Source of the DNA: Gemmatimonadota bacterium
GTDB lineage: Bacteria > Gemmatimonadota > Gemmatimonadetes > Longimicrobiales > Gaopeijiaceae
Length of the DNA stretch: 38,598 bases
Direction: 5' to 3'
Assembly (NCBI GenBank): GCA_022823145.1
Contig: JAJDXS010000002.1
Coordinates: 1-38,598, forward strand
A program made the position numbers and the translations under genes. The notes under the pieces are model-generated. The model saw only the letters and a program-made list of their open reading frames with translations, was not told the DNA's origin and did not search any database. This document shows, piece by piece, positions 26,224 to 33,909 of this stretch (positions within the stretch are counted from its first letter, which is position 1; each line of letters opens with the position of its first letter).

Positions 26224-26625
26224 CTACTCCTCCGCCTTCCGGGAGGCCAGCCACCCGTCGACCGAGTACCTGCCCGGTCCGTGCGTGAAGAAGAACAGCC
26301 ACGTGAAGCAGTAGAAGGCGGCGAGTTCGCCCCTGTTGAGGATCGGCCAGAAGCCCTGTGGCGCATGCGCCATGAAATAGGCGACCGCCATCTGGCCGCA
26401 TGCCACAAACGCCACCGGCCGGGTGAACAGGCCGGCCGCGATCAGTAGCCCGCCGAAGAACTCGATGATCCCGGCCAGGCCCATGAGGCTCATCAGTTCG
26501 GCCTGGTTGCCCTCGATGACTCCGAAGAGCTTCTGGGCTCCGTGCTGGGCGTAGAGCAGACCCGCCACGACGCGCAGGGCGTTGTACGCGAGCACCTTGA
26601 GTCCCGGGTGTTGCTTGTTGAACAT
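26224..26625 (-). CDS. DoxX family membrane protein
   Basis: A 133-residue protein with four hydrophobic helices. The family pattern is evident: LRVVAGLLYAQHGAQKLFG, GLAGIIEFFGGLLIAAGLFTRPVAFVACGQMAVAYFMAH, and ELAAFYCFTWLFFFTHGPGRYSVDGWL. DoxX-type proteins are quinone- or redox-associated membrane proteins, some acting with thiol and superoxide defences. It lies among several thiol-redox genes. The 151 bases between it and the LiaF-like gene upstream show no gene and no strong hairpin. Confidence 0.9.
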   Translation of the reverse strand: MFNKQHPGLKVLAYNALRVVAGLLYAQHGAQKLFGVIEGNQAELMSLMGLAGIIEFFGGLLIAAGLFTRPVAFVACGQMAVAYFMAHAPQGFWPILNRGELAAFYCFTWLFFFTHGPGRYSVDGWLASRKAEE

Positions 26626-26776
26626 GTGCGGATAGTCTCCTGGGTTGGACGAGCTTTTCTGCTTTGAGCGGCCGCGAGGCCCCTTCCGGCTGTCCGGCGC
26701 CGGAAATGTGCACTTCGGTCCGCTGGAACACGGGGAGACTACGGCTTCGGCACCGCGGGCGCAAAACCGGGCGAAA

Positions 26777-27529
26777 TCAGCGGCGCTTGCGCAGCCGCTT
26801 CAGCTCCTTCTTCTCACGCCGTCTCCGCCGCTTGGCCTCACGCCTCGTCTCCCCGACCAGGCGTTGCTCGACCTCGACGCCTCCGAAGACGGCGAACCCG
26901 GATACCTGCACCACGGGCGCACCGGGGGCGACCGGCGAGGACATGTATTCCTTCCGCTGCTCGAAACCGCCGAAGATGGCCGAGCCGGAACACTCCACGT
27001 GGACTCCCGGCGGCACGATGACCTCGACTCCGCCCATGAAGGCGAAGGCCGACACCACCGTCCGATGCGGGTCCAGGTACGCCTCCCGCAGATCGATCAC
27101 CGCCGAGCCCATGGCCGCCACGACCGTGTTGCTGCGTGCCGGAGTCCACGCGCCCTCCCGCTTGGTCTCGCCGAATATGGCGATGGCACGGTCGTAGTCC
27201 CGGGCCGAAGGGGCGTGAGCAAGGTTTGGCGCGGTGGCGGGGCCGGGCCTCGGGCGCCGCAATGGGCCCGCCGTCGCTCCACCCGTCCGCACCGGCAGCC
27301 CTCCCGTCCGGATCCCCTCGATCGCCGTGCCCAGCTCCGCCATGGAGCGGGCACCATGCACCAGCTCCGCTCGCCGCTCGAAGTCCTCGACCGTCAACAG
27401 GTCCCGCGCGAAGCACTCGCTCAGTACCGTGATGGTCTCTTCCCGTGCGGCGGACAGCGCATCTTCATCCCCCAACCCCTCTTCGCGCAGGAGCCGCTCG
27501 GGAGTCTCGCGAGATTTGTCTTCGCTCAT
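26777..27529 (-). CDS. DUF1707 and LiaF-like C-terminal domain protein
   Basis: A 250-residue protein. Residues about 25-70 (ALSAAREETITVLSECFARDLLTVEDFERRAELVHGARSMAEL) form a DUF1707/SHOCT-like helical domain. A Pro/Gly-rich linker leads to a right-handed beta region, AIAIFGETKREGAWTPARSNTVVAAMGSAVIDLREAYL...VSAFAFMGGVEVIVPPGVHVECSGSAIFGGFEQR, which matches the LiaF/VraT-type cell-wall-active antibiotic response domain. The C-terminus is extremely basic, almost all Arg, Lys and Leu. No membrane helix is present, unlike LiaF itself. It begins three bases after the stop of the channel gene, so the pair is co-expressed; a role in sensing envelope stress is inference. Confidence 0.78.
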   Translation of the reverse strand: MSEDKSRETPERLLREEGLGDEDALSAAREETITVLSECFARDLLTVEDFERRAELVHGARSMAELGTAIEGIRTGGLPVRTGGATAGPLRRPRPGPATAPNLAHAPSARDYDRAIAIFGETKREGAWTPARSNTVVAAMGSAVIDLREAYLDPHRTVVSAFAFMGGVEVIVPPGVHVECSGSAIFGGFEQRKEYMSSPVAPGAPVVQVSGFAVFGGVEVEQRLVGETRREAKRRRRREKKELKRLRKRR

Positions 27530-27532
27530 TCG

Positions 27533-28411
27533 TCAGCCTTCCGGCGCAATCGCGATAACCGTCCCCCCGCACTTCTTGCAGAAGCGGGCATCGCTGTCGT
27601 GTCCCCCTGTTCGGCACGCCGTGCAGACGTTGTCCCTCGTCCCGGGCGCCCCGCCCGTCTGCCCCGCAGCGTGCGCGGCGTGGGCGAGTTCGACGCTGAC
27701 GATGCCCGTGGGTACGGCGATCATCCCATACCCCATGAGCATGATCACCGAGGCCAGTAGCTGCCCGACCGCGGTGTTGGGGGTGATGTCGCCGAATCCG
27801 ACCGTGGTCAGGGTCACCACCGCCCAGTACACGGCTGCGGGAATCGAGGTGAAGCCGGCGTCCTCACCCTCGATCAGGTACATGATCGAGCCCAGCACCA
27901 CCACCATGGTCACCACCGTAATGAGGAAGACGATGATCCGGTAGCGGCTGGCCGCCATGGCCCGCGCCAGAATCCTGGCTTCGCCCAGATAGCGCACAAG
28001 CTTCAGCACTCGGAATACGCGCAGCACCCTGAGCACGCGTATGATCGCCAGGTACTCCGAACCCGGCAGAAGCAGGCTGAGGTAGGTGGGAATGATCGCC
28101 AGGAGGTCGATGATGCCGAAGAAGCTCAGCGCGTAGCGGCGTTTCGACTGCACCGACGCCAGTCGGGCGGCGTATTCGATCGTGAACAGCACGGTGAATA
28201 TCCACTCGAGAACGTACAGCAGCTGATGGTGCGAGGCCGCGATCGTTTCCACTGAATCGAGCATCACAACGATGACACTTGCCAGGATGATGACGATCAG
28301 CACGAGGTCGAACGCCCTGGCACCACGATGGGTGTCGGTTTCGAAGATGATGTCGAAGAGCCGGCCTCTCCACTCCGGACCGTTCTGCGCGCGATTCGAG
28401 GCCGGTGTCAT
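27533..28411 (-). CDS. Voltage-gated-type potassium channel with zinc-ribbon tail
   Basis: A 292-residue six-helix cation channel. S1-S3 lie at about residues 33-52, 65-85 and 95-115. S4 is a textbook voltage sensor with Arg at 125, 128, 131, 134, Lys137 and Arg140, one charge every third residue. S5 spans about 158-180, the pore helix 191-202, the selectivity filter TVGFGD 203-208, and S6 about 217-240. After a Gly/Ala linker comes CTAC-x11-CKKC (Cys263, 266, 278, 281), a small zinc ribbon in place of the RCK domain found in many prokaryotic channels. It is located between msrA and the LiaF-like gene on the same strand. Confidence 0.9.
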   Translation of the reverse strand: MTPASNRAQNGPEWRGRLFDIIFETDTHRGARAFDLVLIVIILASVIVVMLDSVETIAASHHQLLYVLEWIFTVLFTIEYAARLASVQSKRRYALSFFGIIDLLAIIPTYLSLLLPGSEYLAIIRVLRVLRVFRVLKLVRYLGEARILARAMAASRYRIIVFLITVVTMVVVLGSIMYLIEGEDAGFTSIPAAVYWAVVTLTTVGFGDITPNTAVGQLLASVIMLMGYGMIAVPTGIVSVELAHAAHAAGQTGGAPGTRDNVCTACRTGGHDSDARFCKKCGGTVIAIAPEG

Positions 28412-28447
28412 TTGAGGGCGGTTCCTGCCATGGCTCCTCGGATGGGG

Positions 28448-29119
28448 CTAGTCCACGGGTTCGGCGACGCCGCTGGGACAGGACACGCCGGTGCCGCCCA
28501 GTCCGCAGTATCCCCCCGGATTCTTGGCCAGGTACTGCTGGTGGTACTCCTCGGCGTAGTAGAACGGCGGTGCGTCCTCGATCTCGGTCGTGATGCCCCC
28601 GTAGCCGGCCTGCGCCAGTTCCCCCTGGTAGCGGTCGAGCGATTCGATCGCAAGGCGGCGCTGCGGATCCCCGACGGTGTAGATCGCCGAGCGGTACTGG
28701 GTGCCGACATCGGCGCCCTGCCGCATGCCCTGCGTGGGGTCGTGGCCCTCCCAGAACGCGGCGAGCAGCGTCGCATACGAGATCCGGTCGGGATCGAAGA
28801 CGACCAGCACCACCTCGGCGTGCCCCGTGCGGCCGCTGCAGACCTCCTGGTAGGTGGGGTTGGGAGTCAGCCCTCCCTGGTAGCCGACGGCCGTCGAATA
28901 CACGCCGGGCAGTTCCCAGAAGATCCGTTCCGCTCCCCAGAAGCACCCCATCGCGAAGTACGCCTGCTGGAACCCCGCCGGGAAGGGAGGCTTGATCCGA
29001 TTGCCGTTTACATGGTGGGCACCGGGTACTCTGAGCGGCTCCGCCCGACCCGCCAGCGCTTCGCCGGGATCCGGACGCCGGAGCTTCAACACGCCACCAA
29101 ACATTTGACGTAGATCCAT
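28448..29119 (-). CDS. msrA: Peptide-methionine (S)-S-oxide reductase MsrA
   Basis: A 223-residue methionine sulfoxide reductase. Cys59 in [31 protein letters not shown] is the catalytic residue. Conserved [47 protein letters not shown] and [37 protein letters not shown] follow, with C-terminal cysteines available for resolving and recycling disulfides. No signal peptide is seen, so it is cytoplasmic. The ATG at 29119 lacks a clear Shine-Dalgarno; TATTAC twelve bases upstream could be a -10, giving a very short leader. It heads a likely operon with the channel and LiaF-like genes. The true frame is part of a spurious 674-codon frame. Confidence 0.93.
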   Translation of the reverse strand: MDLRQMFGGVLKLRRPDPGEALAGRAEPLRVPGAHHVNGNRIKPPFPAGFQQAYFAMGCFWGAERIFWELPGVYSTAVGYQGGLTPNPTYQEVCSGRTGHAEVVLVVFDPDRISYATLLAAFWEGHDPTQGMRQGADVGTQYRSAIYTVGDPQRRLAIESLDRYQGELAQAGYGGITTEIEDAPPFYYAEEYHQQYLAKNPGGYCGLGGTGVSCPSGVAEPVD

Positions 29120-29194
29120 AGCCCAAGGAAGGTAATAGACTTGCCCGGTTTTTTCCTGCCGGACTGCCCACCCGCCGCAACCCGGAGCCCCCGC

Positions 29195-30430
29195 GTGCCC
29201 TGGACCATCAACCCCAACGCTGCCCCGCCGGGTCCGTACCCGCGCCCACCGGCTGCCGGCATCGATCTCGACGCCCACCGATCCGCCCGCGCCGAGATCA
29301 CTTCGTGGCCCGACTACCGGCCGACACCGCTGAGATCCGCGCACCATCTGGCGTCGCGGTTGGGGCTGGCGTCGGTTCATGTGAAGGATGAGAGCGGCCG
29401 CTTCGGTCTCGGGAGCTTCAAGGCGCTCGGCGGCGCCTATGGAGTGCTGCGGGTGATGATGGGGGTAGATACGGCCACGGCGCCGACGGGCTTCACCTGG
29501 CGGCCGGGAGCTTCCGGCGGCGACGGGCCCGGGGCGCGGCGTGCTCCGCCGGCGGCACCCACCGTCACCTGCGCGTCCGACGGCAACCACGGCCGCTCGG
29601 TCGCGTGGGGCGCCCGCATGTTCGGTTGCGACGCCGTGATCTACCTCCCCACGCACGTCACCGAGGTGCGCGCCGCCGCGATCCGGTCGTTCGGCGCCCG
29701 CGTGGTGCGCGTGGACGGCGAGTACGACGACGCGGTCGCGCAGGCCGCCCGCGACGCCCGCGCCAATGGCTGGACGGTGATCTCGGACACGTCCTACGCG
29801 GGCTACATGGTGATCCCGCGTCTGGTGATGGTGGGATACACGATCATGGTCGAGGAGGCCTTGAAGGTACTGAACGCATCTCCGCCCACCCACCAGGGGC
29901 TTCCGCCCACCCACGTGTTCATACAGGGCGGCGTCGGGGGCCTTGCCGCGGCGGTGATCGGCCACCTGTGGGAGCGGCTCGGGCCGGATCGCCCCGCGGC
30001 GGTGATCGTGGAGCCCGACACGGCCGACGGCCTCTATCGGAGCGGCTGCGCAGGCGCGCCCCGCGTCGCCCGGGGCGACCTGCACACGATCATGGCGGGG
30101 CTCAGTTGCCGGGAGATCTCGCCGCTGGCCTGGGAGGTCGTGGGCGTCGGCGCACACGCCTTCATGACCGTGCGGGACGAGGGCGTCGCGCCGCTCATGC
30201 GGGCCGCGGCGCGGGGCGAACTGGGCGACCCGTTCGAGGGCGGGGAGTCGGGCGTGGCGGGCCTGCTGGGGCTGATCGACGCGGCGGACGATGCCGAGCT
30301 GCGGCGTGCGGTCGGGCTCGGGAGCGATTCCCGCGTCCTCGTCTTCAACACCGAGGGCGCCACCGACCCGGAGCTGTACGCGCGGATCGTGGGTTCCGGC
30401 GGCGCTGGCGCGGATGTACCTTCGGCGTGA
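29195..30430 (+). CDS. dpaL: Diaminopropionate ammonia-lyase
   Basis: A 411-residue fold-type II PLP enzyme that splits 2,3-diaminopropionate into pyruvate and ammonia. Lys76 in [20 protein letters not shown] binds [30 protein letters not shown] binds the cofactor phosphate region; [26 protein letters not shown] and [24 protein letters not shown] are family blocks distinguishing DpaL from threonine dehydratase. GTG 29195 follows GGAG by seven bases. TTG 29141 is an alternative, preceded by AAGGAAGG, and would add 18 residues. Either way its promoter must lie close to or within the divergent msrA gene. No partner gene for diaminopropionate formation is seen. Confidence 0.88.
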   Translation: MPWTINPNAAPPGPYPRPPAAGIDLDAHRSARAEITSWPDYRPTPLRSAHHLASRLGLASVHVKDESGRFGLGSFKALGGAYGVLRVMMGVDTATAPTGFTWRPGASGGDGPGARRAPPAAPTVTCASDGNHGRSVAWGARMFGCDAVIYLPTHVTEVRAAAIRSFGARVVRVDGEYDDAVAQAARDARANGWTVISDTSYAGYMVIPRLVMVGYTIMVEEALKVLNASPPTHQGLPPTHVFIQGGVGGLAAAVIGHLWERLGPDRPAAVIVEPDTADGLYRSGCAGAPRVARGDLHTIMAGLSCREISPLAWEVVGVGAHAFMTVRDEGVAPLMRAAARGELGDPFEGGESGVAGLLGLIDAADDAELRRAVGLGSDSRVLVFNTEGATDPELYARIVGSGGAGADVPSA

Positions 30431-30470
30431 CACCGCACCCACCGACATTCTCCACCACCGAGGCCGCCCC

Positions 30471-30959
30471 ATGAGCAGCGCCTTCTACACCGCCCGCGCC
30501 AACGTCGCCAAGGTCGACGGGATCCACCGCCGCGCCACCCTGGCCGACGGCACCGAGGTCGACTTCGGCGTCCACGGTCCGATCAAGGCCCACTACCGGC
30601 TGCACGACGAACCCGACCGCCCGCTCCCCGTCGACTACCTGGTTGCGGCCGCTGCCGGCTGACTACTCGGGACGCTCAACGGCGCACTGGAGGTGCGCGG
30701 GATCCCGATGGCCAACGACGCGATCAGCGTGACCGCGGAAGGCACCAACGAGGTCGTGGACCGGATCGTGGTCCTGACCCGAATCCACGCCCACTACACG
30801 ATCCGGCTGCCCGAGGGGGCACCGCGCGACAAGGTCGACCGGGCGCTGTCCACGCACGTCGGAAAGTGCCCGACGGCGTGCAGCCTGAAGGGCGCCGTCG
30901 AGATCACCTGGTCGGCGGACGTGATGGAGGGGCAGCGGCGCCTCAGGGTGTCGGCGTGA
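30471..30959 (+). CDS. OsmC family protein with in-frame UGA at the first conserved cysteine (candidate selenoprotein)
   Basis: A 162-residue OsmC/Ohr-fold frame read through one TGA at codon 64 (30660-30662). Upstream it reads [42 protein letters not shown]...[11 protein letters not shown]; downstream [27 protein letters not shown]...[23 protein letters not shown]. In this family the residue after AAxxG, at the N-end of the central helix, is the peroxidatic Cys, and the partner Cys lies in KCP (Cys133). The UGA takes exactly that first position, both flanks are undamaged, and a GG-loop hairpin follows at a SECIS-like distance. Translation with selenocysteine would give a thiol-dependent peroxidase. 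The alternative is a nonsense change of TGC/TGT to TGA. The end overlaps the convergent propeller gene by 17 bases. Confidence 0.75.
30667..30708 (+). promoter_or_regulatory. Candidate bacterial SECIS hairpin after the OsmC UGA
   Basis: GCGCAC (30682-30687) pairs perfectly with GTGCGC (30693-30698) around the five-base loop TGGAG. An outer helix, TCGGGA (30667-30672) with TCCCGA (30703-30708), extends the stem across an asymmetric internal loop of nine and four bases. The GG in the apical loop begins 26 bases after the UGA. A short stem with G or GG in its loop, placed roughly 16-37 bases after UGA inside the coding region, is what SelB recognises in bacteria. Confidence 0.6.
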
Positions 30960-32100
30960 AGCGCACCCGGGCGACCCGCTGAACGCCAAGGGAGTCGGCG
31001 GTCACCCCATACAGGACGGATTCCGTAGCCCAGGGGGTCGGGAACTCCCTGATGCGTCGTGGCCATCGGTACCGGGCTGCGAGGGTCGTGCCTTCGTAGA
31101 CGTCCGCCTCGCGCATCGGCGCTCCGTCTGCGGCCGTCTTCTCGACCCAGAGGCGGCTGTCCCGATCGAAGAACATCCGCGCGAGCGGAGGCTTGCGGGC
31201 GGGGATGCCAAAGGGATGGCGGGCGAGGTCCGTCCGGCCCAGATCACGGTCTATCTGGACTTGTGCCCGCTCTCGTTCAGCGGGGCTCAGTGTCGGTCCC
31301 GGAAGCGGAGGGCCCTCGATCAGGGCGACTGCATCGTCCGGACTGTGGTAGTTGATCGAGTAGTCCGACGTGACCGCCTCAGCCCATACGCCCCCGTTGG
31401 CATGAGCATGAATCCACCTCGCGCCGAACGGCTGACTGACGTACGCAACGCCTCTGAACGGCCCCCTTTCAAACGGCACTGTCTCCTGGCTCACGGACTG
31501 GCGCTCCCTGTCCGCCATGACCAGGGTGTCCACGGTTCCATCGCGGAGCACGCGATATCGTGTGTCCAAGCTCACGCCGTCGTCGTCATACAAGTGCCCG
31601 ATCGCCACCAGCCGGCCCAACTCGTCGAAGGTGAAAGGAGCCATAACACCGGTCACGCCCATTTGCGGACTTCTGAGTCCCATTTGGTATTCCGCGTCCG
31701 TTTCACCCAGCCTGAACACACTGAAGCGTTCGCTCTCGCGCACCCACAGGTCACCGTCCGGCCCGAACTCCACGCAACAGATGTCCGTCAGTTCACCGGG
31801 TCCCTCGCCGTAGCCTCCGAAGTGGAATGCGAACACTCCGTCCGGCTCGAACACGCGGATCTCGTTCGATTGCCGGTCGGCGACAATCATCCGTCCGCGC
31901 TCGTCGGCCGCGACTGCCTCGATTCTCGAGAAGAGATAGGGGTCGTCCCCGTCCATTGCACCGATTTCGAGGTCGATGGTGCCCTCGTAGGTGGGGACTT
32001 CGGGCGTAGTGCCGGGGTTTTCGTCCCCGTCTCTCCCATCGCATCCAGCCGTCACCAGGAGGGCTGTAGCAATCGCGGTCCGAGCCCGAAAACTCCCCAT
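30943..32100 (-). CDS. 6-bladed beta-propeller lipoprotein
   Basis: A 385-residue lipoprotein with signal ATALLVTAGC-DG. The propeller pattern is plain: DPYLFSRIEAVAADERGRMIVADRQSNEIRVFEPDGVFAFHFGGYGEGPGELTDICCVEFGPDGDLWVRESERFSVF, where GGxGEGPGE is the hallmark of this outer-surface 6-bladed family common in Bacteroidota and Gemmatimonadota. No catalytic site is recognisable and function is unknown. ATG 32100 is preceded by GGAGAG; the longer frame to 32148 is rejected because it buries the signal peptide. A CRP/FNR-like palindrome lies about 67 bases upstream. The 3' end overlaps the OsmC-family gene tail to tail. Confidence 0.86.
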   Translation of the reverse strand: MGSFRARTAIATALLVTAGCDGRDGDENPGTTPEVPTYEGTIDLEIGAMDGDDPYLFSRIEAVAADERGRMIVADRQSNEIRVFEPDGVFAFHFGGYGEGPGELTDICCVEFGPDGDLWVRESERFSVFRLGETDAEYQMGLRSPQMGVTGVMAPFTFDELGRLVAIGHLYDDDGVSLDTRYRVLRDGTVDTLVMADRERQSVSQETVPFERGPFRGVAYVSQPFGARWIHAHANGGVWAEAVTSDYSINYHSPDDAVALIEGPPLPGPTLSPAERERAQVQIDRDLGRTDLARHPFGIPARKPPLARMFFDRDSRLWVEKTAADGAPMREADVYEGTTLAARYRWPRRIREFPTPWATESVLYGVTADSLGVQRVARVRFTPTP

Positions 32101-32166
32101 TTGGTGACTCTCCGGTTTGCGACTTGGGCGTTGTCCGTCAGCCGACATCCCGCACCATGGCCCAGC

Positions 32167-32192
32167 GAGATTGTGAAACGAATCACAATCTC
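32167..32192. promoter_or_regulatory. CRP/FNR-family-type palindrome
   Basis: GAGATTGTGA and TCACAATCTC are perfect ten-base arms around AACGAA, giving the canonical TGTGA-N6-TCACA core of CRP-family sites. It lies 67 bases upstream of the propeller ATG (32100) and 21 bases after the HEAT-repeat gene stop. No T tract follows on either strand, so a terminator is less likely than an operator, although the hairpin could also slow transcription. Confidence 0.55.
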
Positions 32193-32213
32193 CCGCTCAG
32201 AACGCGCGGACGA

Positions 32214-33854
32214 TCACCCGTTCCTCGGCAACGTATCCCGCGGGGTTCCGCGCAGCAATTCCAGCAGGAACTCGACCGCCTCGGGGGAACCGGTTCTGCC
32301 CAGCCAGTATACGGCGCGTTCACGTACCTCCGGATCGGTTTCCATCCGGGCGAGTTCGACCATCCTCACCACTGCGTCCGACTTGACGGCGTCGTCGGGG
32401 GCCCGATCAACCCTGCGGTAGAGGGCGTAGAAGATCCTTTCTCTCAACCTGGATTCACTGAGCTGTCCGTGCCGTCCGTAGGCCTCGGTGAAGACGGACA
32501 AAGGCAGCGACGGGCTTCTCGACCAGGCGTCAAGGGCCTCCAAGCGGATGTCGACCGATTCGCTCACATCGAAGGTCAGATTGAAGAGCCAGGACTCGGC
32601 CTGCTCGTCCCCCTCCTCCGCGATTCGCCGCAGTCTTCCTATGAGGGCGGACTTCAGCTCCTCGCTATCGAGTGCGGGATAGAGCCGGATCAGGACACCG
32701 GGGTCGATATCGGCGCGTCTCCCAAGCGCCACTATGGCGTCCTCACGGAGATCCTCGGGCTTGGACGCGTCAGCGGCATAGGTCTCGAGAGCCGGGAGGG
32801 CGCCCGCATTTTCGCTCCGCTGGAGCCCCCGGATTGCCGCGTCCTGGATCTCGGCGTCGTCCGATTGCGTGAGCACGGCCGCGAGGGCGTCCACGGCTGC
32901 CTGAGTGTCGAACCGGCGCAGGCCCTGCACGGCCGACCGCCTGGTCTCGGGGTCCGGATGGCCGGTGGTCAGAGCGATCAGTTCCAGCTGTGCTTCCTCG
33001 GTCTCTTCACGCGCCAGTCGCTCGACAGCGTATGCGCGCAGATTGACGGAGCACTCGTCGTTTCGGTCGATCACGCTGCGCAGGATCCCGACGCGGTCCG
33101 TTTCCAGGCGCATCAGTGCTGTCAGCGCCTCCTGCTGAACCGACGCTTCGTCACAGTGTGCGGGCAACTGGCGCCGGTTCGTGGGCCTGAGCGTCCCATC
33201 CGAATAGAGTTCGAGCATGTCGCGCAATGACCCCGTATCCAGCATCTCCCAGCCCGCTCGGTTCATCCGTGTGAAGGCGTCGCGGACCGCATCCTCGAGT
33301 GTGTCGGGCAGCAGTATTGTGGGGTGGACGGAGTCCGGTGGAGGCCCAATGGCCAAATCCGACTGGCGCAGCACCTCTTGCGCCGCACGGGGATCGCCCT
33401 GCTCCGCCATCTCTCCGAGGATCCGAAGACGGAGCTGACGCGCGTCGTTCACGCGATGGTAGTCCGCTCCATCGGTTGAAATGGTATCCGGAACCTGCTC
33501 CAGCATGTGGTCCAGCAGCAGGACAGCCTGTTCCCTTTGGCCCAATCGGTGACGGGCGAAGGCCTCCCAGTAGAACGAATCGCTGACGTGGTATCCTCCG
33601 GGGAAGCGCTCGCGGAGTTGTCGGAATCTGTTGGCGGCTTCCTGCCAGTTCGTCTGGTTGATCAGCGACCTCGCCGCCAGGAACAGCCTTTCCTCCGCGA
33701 CACTCTGAGCGGCGAGGTGCCCGCTCCCCCACACAGGCAGGGGACCTGAACCGGCGGTCCTCGTCGTTGCGTCGGCCACCGGGAAGAGGGCCAGGGCCAT
33801 TCCGGCGACCGTTACCATCTTCCTGCCCCTTGTCGTCTCACTTCGGCTCTTCAT
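32214..33854 (-). CDS. Exported HEAT-repeat protein with TPR-like N-terminal part
   Basis: A 546-residue protein. The N-terminus MKSRSETTRGRKMVTVAGMALALFPVADA is signal-like. Residues about 50-150 are TPR-like (ERLFLAARSLINQTNWQEAANRFRQLRERFPGGYHVSDSFYWEAFARHRLGQREQAVLLLDHML). From about 240 there are successive HEAT-like helices: AYAVERLAREETEEAQLELIALTTGHPDPETRRSAVQGLRRFDTQAAVDALAAVLTQSDDAEIQDAAIRGLQRSENAGALPALETYA and the C-terminal VRMVELARMETDPEVRERAVYWLGRTGSPEAVEFLLELL. GGAGG precedes the ATG. It follows the anti-sigma-like gene by 55 bases, so it is probably the third gene of the ECF operon, acting as a periplasmic protein-binding scaffold. Confidence 0.85.
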   Translation of the reverse strand: MKSRSETTRGRKMVTVAGMALALFPVADATTRTAGSGPLPVWGSGHLAAQSVAEERLFLAARSLINQTNWQEAANRFRQLRERFPGGYHVSDSFYWEAFARHRLGQREQAVLLLDHMLEQVPDTISTDGADYHRVNDARQLRLRILGEMAEQGDPRAAQEVLRQSDLAIGPPPDSVHPTILLPDTLEDAVRDAFTRMNRAGWEMLDTGSLRDMLELYSDGTLRPTNRRQLPAHCDEASVQQEALTALMRLETDRVGILRSVIDRNDECSVNLRAYAVERLAREETEEAQLELIALTTGHPDPETRRSAVQGLRRFDTQAAVDALAAVLTQSDDAEIQDAAIRGLQRSENAGALPALETYAADASKPEDLREDAIVALGRRADIDPGVLIRLYPALDSEELKSALIGRLRRIAEEGDEQAESWLFNLTFDVSESVDIRLEALDAWSRSPSLPLSVFTEAYGRHGQLSESRLRERIFYALYRRVDRAPDDAVKSDAVVRMVELARMETDPEVRERAVYWLGRTGSPEAVEFLLELLRGTPRDTLPRNG

Positions 33855-33909
33855 CTCTCTGCCTCCTTCGTCGCGCCGCGTTTCGCAGCTGCGATTCGAT
33901 CTCCCGTGG

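Noticed and set aside
28448..30472. A 674-codon frame including MsrA
   Set aside because: Only 28448-29119 matches a family; the upstream part is antisense to the ammonia-lyase gene.
32167..32192. Intrinsic terminator for the HEAT-repeat gene
   Set aside because: The hairpin is perfect but no T tract follows on the minus strand; the TGTGA-N6-TCACA form favours an operator, though termination cannot be excluded.
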